Below, one piece after another: positions 14,094-17,083 of a stretch of 17,083 bases of DNA. The position numbers and the translations under genes are program-made. This stretch comes from Alphaproteobacteria bacterium UBA2966 (lineage in GTDB: Bacteria > Pseudomonadota > Alphaproteobacteria > UBA2966). The stretch spans positions 3,004 to 20,086 of the forward strand of contig DEBC01000041.1 of NCBI GenBank assembly GCA_002348365.1. Direction: 5' to 3'. Below the pieces are notes generated by a model. That model searched no databases. It saw only the letters and a list, made by a program, of their open reading frames with translations, and was not told where the DNA came from. Every line of letters begins with the position of its first letter. Position 1 is the stretch's first letter.

Positions 14094-14822
14094 CTACCAC
14101 GATTCGATCCAGGGTCTCAGGTCTAGCTCATGAGTCCAGGCGCTACGCGGCTGGCAATGCAGGCTCCAGTAGTTCTCGGCAATCATGTCTGGATTCAAGA
14201 TTCCGTCTCGGTCCTTCAGCGCATAACGGTCGGGAAACATCTCTTCGATCCACTTGGTATCAATCGCTCCGTCGATGACGACGTGCGCGACATGGATTCC
14301 TTCGGGGCCGAGTTCTCTCGCCATACTCTGGGCCAGTGCCCTGAGCCCGTGCTTTGCGCCGGCGAAACCGGCAAACCCCGCTCCGCCGCGTATGCTCGCA
14401 GTCGCACCGGTGAATAGGATTGTGCCACGCTGCCGTTGAAGCATTCGTTTCGCGACCTCCCGGCCGGTGAGGAAGCCCGAATAGCACCCCATTTCCCACA
14501 CCTTGAAGTAAACCCGGGCCGTCGTTTCGGTGATAGGGAAATGTACATTGCCGCCAATGTTGTGCACCGCCACCTCGATAGGACCGATATCCCGCTCGAT
14601 CGTTTCGACCAGGTCAATCACGAGATCTTCCTTGCGGCAATCGCAGCCGAACGGCACCGCACGTCCGCCTTCCGCCTCGATCTGTTCAACCAGTGGCGTA
14701 AGTTGGTCGCCATTACGGCGCGCCACGCAGGCGATGAAGCCTTCCTTGGCGAACCGGCGCGCGATGGCGCTGCCCGTGGCATCACCCGCGCCGACAACAA
14801 GGGCGACTTTGGTATCGGTCAT
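14094..14822 (-). CDS. SDR-family oxidoreductase with Phe in place of the catalytic Tyr
   Basis: This 242-residue Rossmann protein of the short-chain dehydrogenase/reductase superfamily has VALVVGAGDATGSAIARRFA (6-25) as nucleotide-binding motif, a variant of TGxxxGxG. HNIGGN (87-92) stands in the NNAG position. It carries SIRGGAGFAGFAGAKHGLRAL (143-163) where S-Y-K normally sits: Ser143 and Lys157 are present, but Phe153 replaces the proton-donating Tyr. The C-terminus PRSAWTHELDLRPW is typical of a particular SDR subgroup that often shares this change, so it is probably a real subfamily trait. Its ATG (14822-14820) overlaps the TGA of the copper ATPase gene (ATGA), so the two are translationally coupled. 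Its stop lies about 10 nt before the broken isomerase. Reaction and substrate are unknown; a sugar-type substrate is suggested only by neighbours. Confidence 0.88.
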   Translation of the reverse strand: MTDTKVALVVGAGDATGSAIARRFAKEGFIACVARRNGDQLTPLVEQIEAEGGRAVPFGCDCRKEDLVIDLVETIERDIGPIEVAVHNIGGNVHFPITETTARVYFKVWEMGCYSGFLTGREVAKRMLQRQRGTILFTGATASIRGGAGFAGFAGAKHGLRALAQSMARELGPEGIHVAHVVIDGAIDTKWIEEMFPDRYALKDRDGILNPDMIAENYWSLHCQPRSAWTHELDLRPWIESW

Positions 14823-17083
14823 ATTTTGACAGTCCTCAGGCGGAGTGCATTGCCAATCACGGACACGGAACTGAGGCTCATGGCTGCCGCCGCGATCATC
14901 GGACTTAACAAGATTCCGAAAATCGGGAACAGGATGCCGGCGGCCACGGGTACGCCCAAGGCGTTGTAAACGAAAGCGAAGAAAAGGTTCTGGCGGATGT
15001 TACGCATGGTGGCGTGACTCAGCTGACGGGCTCGTACGATGGCATTGAGATCGCCCTTGACCAAGGTTACGCCTGCGCTTTCCATCGCGACGTCAGTCCC
15101 GGTACCCATGGCGATCCCAACATCAGCCGCCGCAAGTGCTGGGGCATCATTCACGCCGTCGCCGGCCATGGCCACGACGCGGCCCCGATCTCTCAGCTCA
15201 CGTACGACTTCGCCTTTTCGGTCGGGAAGGACTCCGGCTTCCACCTCGTCTATTCCAAGTTCGACGGCAACGGTTTGTGCGGTCGTCGGGTTGTCACCCG
15301 TTAGCATGACAATGCGGATGTTCTCGTCTTTCAGGGCCTTAATGGCTGCTGCCGTGGTTTTCTTGACGGGGTCGGCCACCGCGATGGTACCCGCTACTTC
15401 GCCGTCGATGACCACGTATATCACGGTAGCGCCTTCGCTGCGGCGGTCTTCCGCGGCTTTCTCAGTTGCTGGCGCGGAGAGGTTCAGCTTGTGGAGGAGT
15501 TCCAGGTTCCCGAGCGCAACATTCTTTCCTTCCACGATGCCGCTCACGCCTATGCCCGAAAACGACCGGAATTCCGTAGGCGTTTCGATGGGGAGCATTT
15601 TGTCCAGAGCGGCACGCACGATTGCCTCGGCAAGCGGATGCTCACTGGACCGCTCCAGGCTTGCGGACAGGCGTAACAGTTCAACTTCAGATGCGCTCTC
15701 TAAGTTGTCGACTGCGATCACCGACGGCTTACCTTCCGTGAGGGTTCCCGTCTTGTCGACCACCAGCGTGTCGACACGCTCGAATTGTTCGAGCGCTTCG
15801 GCGTCCTTGATCAGAATCCCGGCCTGTGCCCCGCGGCCGACGCCGACCATGATAGACATGGGCGTCGCGAGCCCGAGTGCACATGGGCAGGCGATGATGA
15901 GTACGGAGACCGCAACGATCAGCGCAAAACCCATGGCAGGTGGCGGACCCCAGATTGACCAGACGACGAATGCGATTGCGGCAACAGCGAGCACGGCCGG
16001 TACGAAATAGCCGGCGACGACATCTGCCAGGCGTTGTATGGGTGCTCGGGTTCGTTGAGCTTCTGCGACCATGGCGACGATTTGGGCCAGCATGGTGTTG
16101 TTTCCAACGCGTTCAGCCCGCATGGTGAATCCACCGGTATTGTTGAGAGTCGCCCCGATCACGCGGTCACCCGGTCCTTTTCCGACAGGGATGGATTCTC
16201 CTGTGATCATCGACTCGTCAACATCGCTGTTGCCTTCGAGTACCCTTCCATCGACGGGAATCATGTCTCCCGGCCGCACGCGGAGGCGATCTCCCGCCAG
16301 CACGTGTTCGAGAGATATTTCCTTGTCCACGCCATCATCGTCGATACGAAGCGCGGTCTGTGGTGCCAGCCGCAACAAAGCTTTGAGGGCTCGGCTCGTT
16401 CCTTCACGCGCCTTCAGTTCGAGAACCTGGCCCAGCAGGACCAGCACGATGATCACGGCAGCTGCTTCGAAATAGACCGCGACGGCTCCATCCTGGGCGC
16501 GGAAAGCCTCCGGGAAGATTCCCGGAGCCAGAACGGCCAGCACGCTATAGACGTAGGCAGTGCCCGTTCCCATGGCGATCAGTGTGAACATGTTGAGATT
16601 GCCCGTTCGCAGAGATGACCACCCGCGCTGGAAGAATGGCAGTCCACACCACAAGGTGACGGGGGTCGCAAGTGCGAACTGGATCCAACTGGAAGTGGCC
16701 TGTGGAACAGCTTTCATGAGATCAGCGCCAGGGATGTGGCTGCCCATTTCCAGCACCAGGACTGGAAGAGCGAGAGCGAGGCCGATCCAGAACCGGCGGG
16801 ACATGTCGACAAGTTCGGGGTTCGGCCCCTCGTCGAGTGTCACACCCATAGGTTCCAGCGCCATACCGCAAGCCGGACAGTCTCCTGGCGCTTCCTGCAC
16901 GATCTCAGGATGCATCGGGCAGGTATATTGGGCGTTGGCTGGTGTCTCCATACGTGGTGGTTCTTCGCTTAGATAAGCTTCCGGCGCATTCTTGAATTTC
17001 GTGAGGCAGCGTTCTGAACAGAAGTAGTACTCGTCATCGGCGTGCCGGTGCCGGTGCACAGCCATCTCGGAATCCACTTTCAT
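14819..17083 (-). CDS. copA: Cu(+)-exporting P1B-type ATPase with YHS and HMBD metal-binding N-terminus (5' end outside window)
   Basis: This ATP-driven copper exporter of the inner membrane has at least 754 residues. The first visible residues, MKVDSEM, most likely continue a YHS-domain motif (DPVCGMKVD), so the real start is beyond 17083; YYFCSERCLTKF with Cys22/Cys26 completes that domain. It is followed by the heavy-metal-binding element YTCPMHPE...CPACGMALEPM (53-79). Catalytic motifs follow in order: TGES (294-297, actuator), CPC in IIACPCALGLATP (397-407, transport site), DKTGTLT (443-449, phosphorylated Asp443), SEHPLAEA (480-487), MLTGDN (593-598) and GDGVNDAP (641-648). The C-terminal FVYNALG and MSLSSVSVIGNALR match the Tyr/Asn and Met/Ser of Cu(+)-specific P1B-1 pumps. 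There is no classical CxxC HMA domain in the visible part. The stop overlaps the SDR start. Confidence 0.95.
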   Translation of the reverse strand: MKVDSEMAVHRHRHADDEYYFCSERCLTKFKNAPEAYLSEEPPRMETPANAQYTCPMHPEIVQEAPGDCPACGMALEPMGVTLDEGPNPELVDMSRRFWIGLALALPVLVLEMGSHIPGADLMKAVPQATSSWIQFALATPVTLWCGLPFFQRGWSSLRTGNLNMFTLIAMGTGTAYVYSVLAVLAPGIFPEAFRAQDGAVAVYFEAAAVIIVLVLLGQVLELKAREGTSRALKALLRLAPQTALRIDDDGVDKEISLEHVLAGDRLRVRPGDMIPVDGRVLEGNSDVDESMITGESIPVGKGPGDRVIGATLNNTGGFTMRAERVGNNTMLAQIVAMVAEAQRTRAPIQRLADVVAGYFVPAVLAVAAIAFVVWSIWGPPPAMGFALIVAVSVLIIACPCALGLATPMSIMVGVGRGAQAGILIKDAEALEQFERVDTLVVDKTGTLTEGKPSVIAVDNLESASEVELLRLSASLERSSEHPLAEAIVRAALDKMLPIETPTEFRSFSGIGVSGIVEGKNVALGNLELLHKLNLSAPATEKAAEDRRSEGATVIYVVIDGEVAGTIAVADPVKKTTAAAIKALKDENIRIVMLTGDNPTTAQTVAVELGIDEVEAGVLPDRKGEVVRELRDRGRVVAMAGDGVNDAPALAAADVGIAMGTGTDVAMESAGVTLVKGDLNAIVRARQLSHATMRNIRQNLFFAFVYNALGVPVAAGILFPIFGILLSPMIAAAAMSLSSVSVIGNALRLRTVKI

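Noticed and set aside
15039..16010. Long open frame (323 codons) on the + strand opposite the copper ATPase
   Set aside because: Its product is Ser/Thr/Ala/Pro-rich low complexity with no recognisable fold, and it lies entirely antisense to highly conserved ATPase motifs.

Overview
The window looks like chromosomal DNA of a metabolically versatile Proteobacterium. Alphaproteobacteria is my best guess. The grounds are the moderately GC-rich coding DNA, a TRAP transporter, an ADP-forming acyl-CoA synthetase, a glutaryl-CoA-dehydrogenase-like enzyme, and one ribosome-binding site complementary to a 16S rRNA tail of the usual alphaproteobacterial form. The taxonomic call is an inference. No rRNA, tRNA, CRISPR array, insertion sequence or phage gene was seen.

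Layout. Bases 1-1876 (+) hold the 3' part of a TRAP small permease (DctQ) and a complete large permease (DctM). Bases 1877-2173 hold a compact transcription unit that I do not recognise: a promoter-like pair, a 26-codon ORF whose Shine-Dalgarno matches the 16S 3' tail over 17 nt, internal stems, and a strong intrinsic terminator. Next on + are a divergent PanB-superfamily enzyme (2174-3067) and a GNAT acetyltransferase (3107-3673). The 3' end of the GNAT gene runs into the convergent operon.

Bases 3573-10445 (-) form a tight five-gene operon, read right to left: ADP-forming acyl-CoA synthetase, enoyl-CoA hydratase, 3-hydroxyacyl-CoA dehydrogenase, PcaF-like thiolase, and a GcdH-family acyl-CoA dehydrogenase. 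Together these supply CoA activation plus a complete beta-oxidation spiral. The subfamily resemblances (PaaF/PaaH/PcaF/GcdH) point to a dicarboxylic or similarly polar acyl-CoA. A 200-bp divergent regulatory region with two inverted repeats separates the operon from a dihydropyrimidinase/hydantoinase-family amidohydrolase (10646-12142, +).

Bases 12146-17083 (-) run right to left through a Cu(+)-type P1B ATPase (5' end beyond the window), an SDR whose start overlaps the ATPase stop, a sugar-phosphate-isomerase-like gene broken by two in-frame stops and lacking a start, and an aldo/keto reductase.

A working model, by inference: the TRAP system imports an organic acid, possibly a dicarboxylate. 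The amidohydrolase may release a related acid from a cyclic amide, imide or ureide. The five-gene operon activates the acid and degrades it to acetyl-CoA plus a shortened acyl-CoA. The SDR/isomerase/AKR group looks like a separate sugar or polyol oxidation module in decay. The best candidates for something undescribed are the small RNA/peptide unit at 1886-2103 and the PanB-like enzyme that has lost most of its canonical active-site residues.
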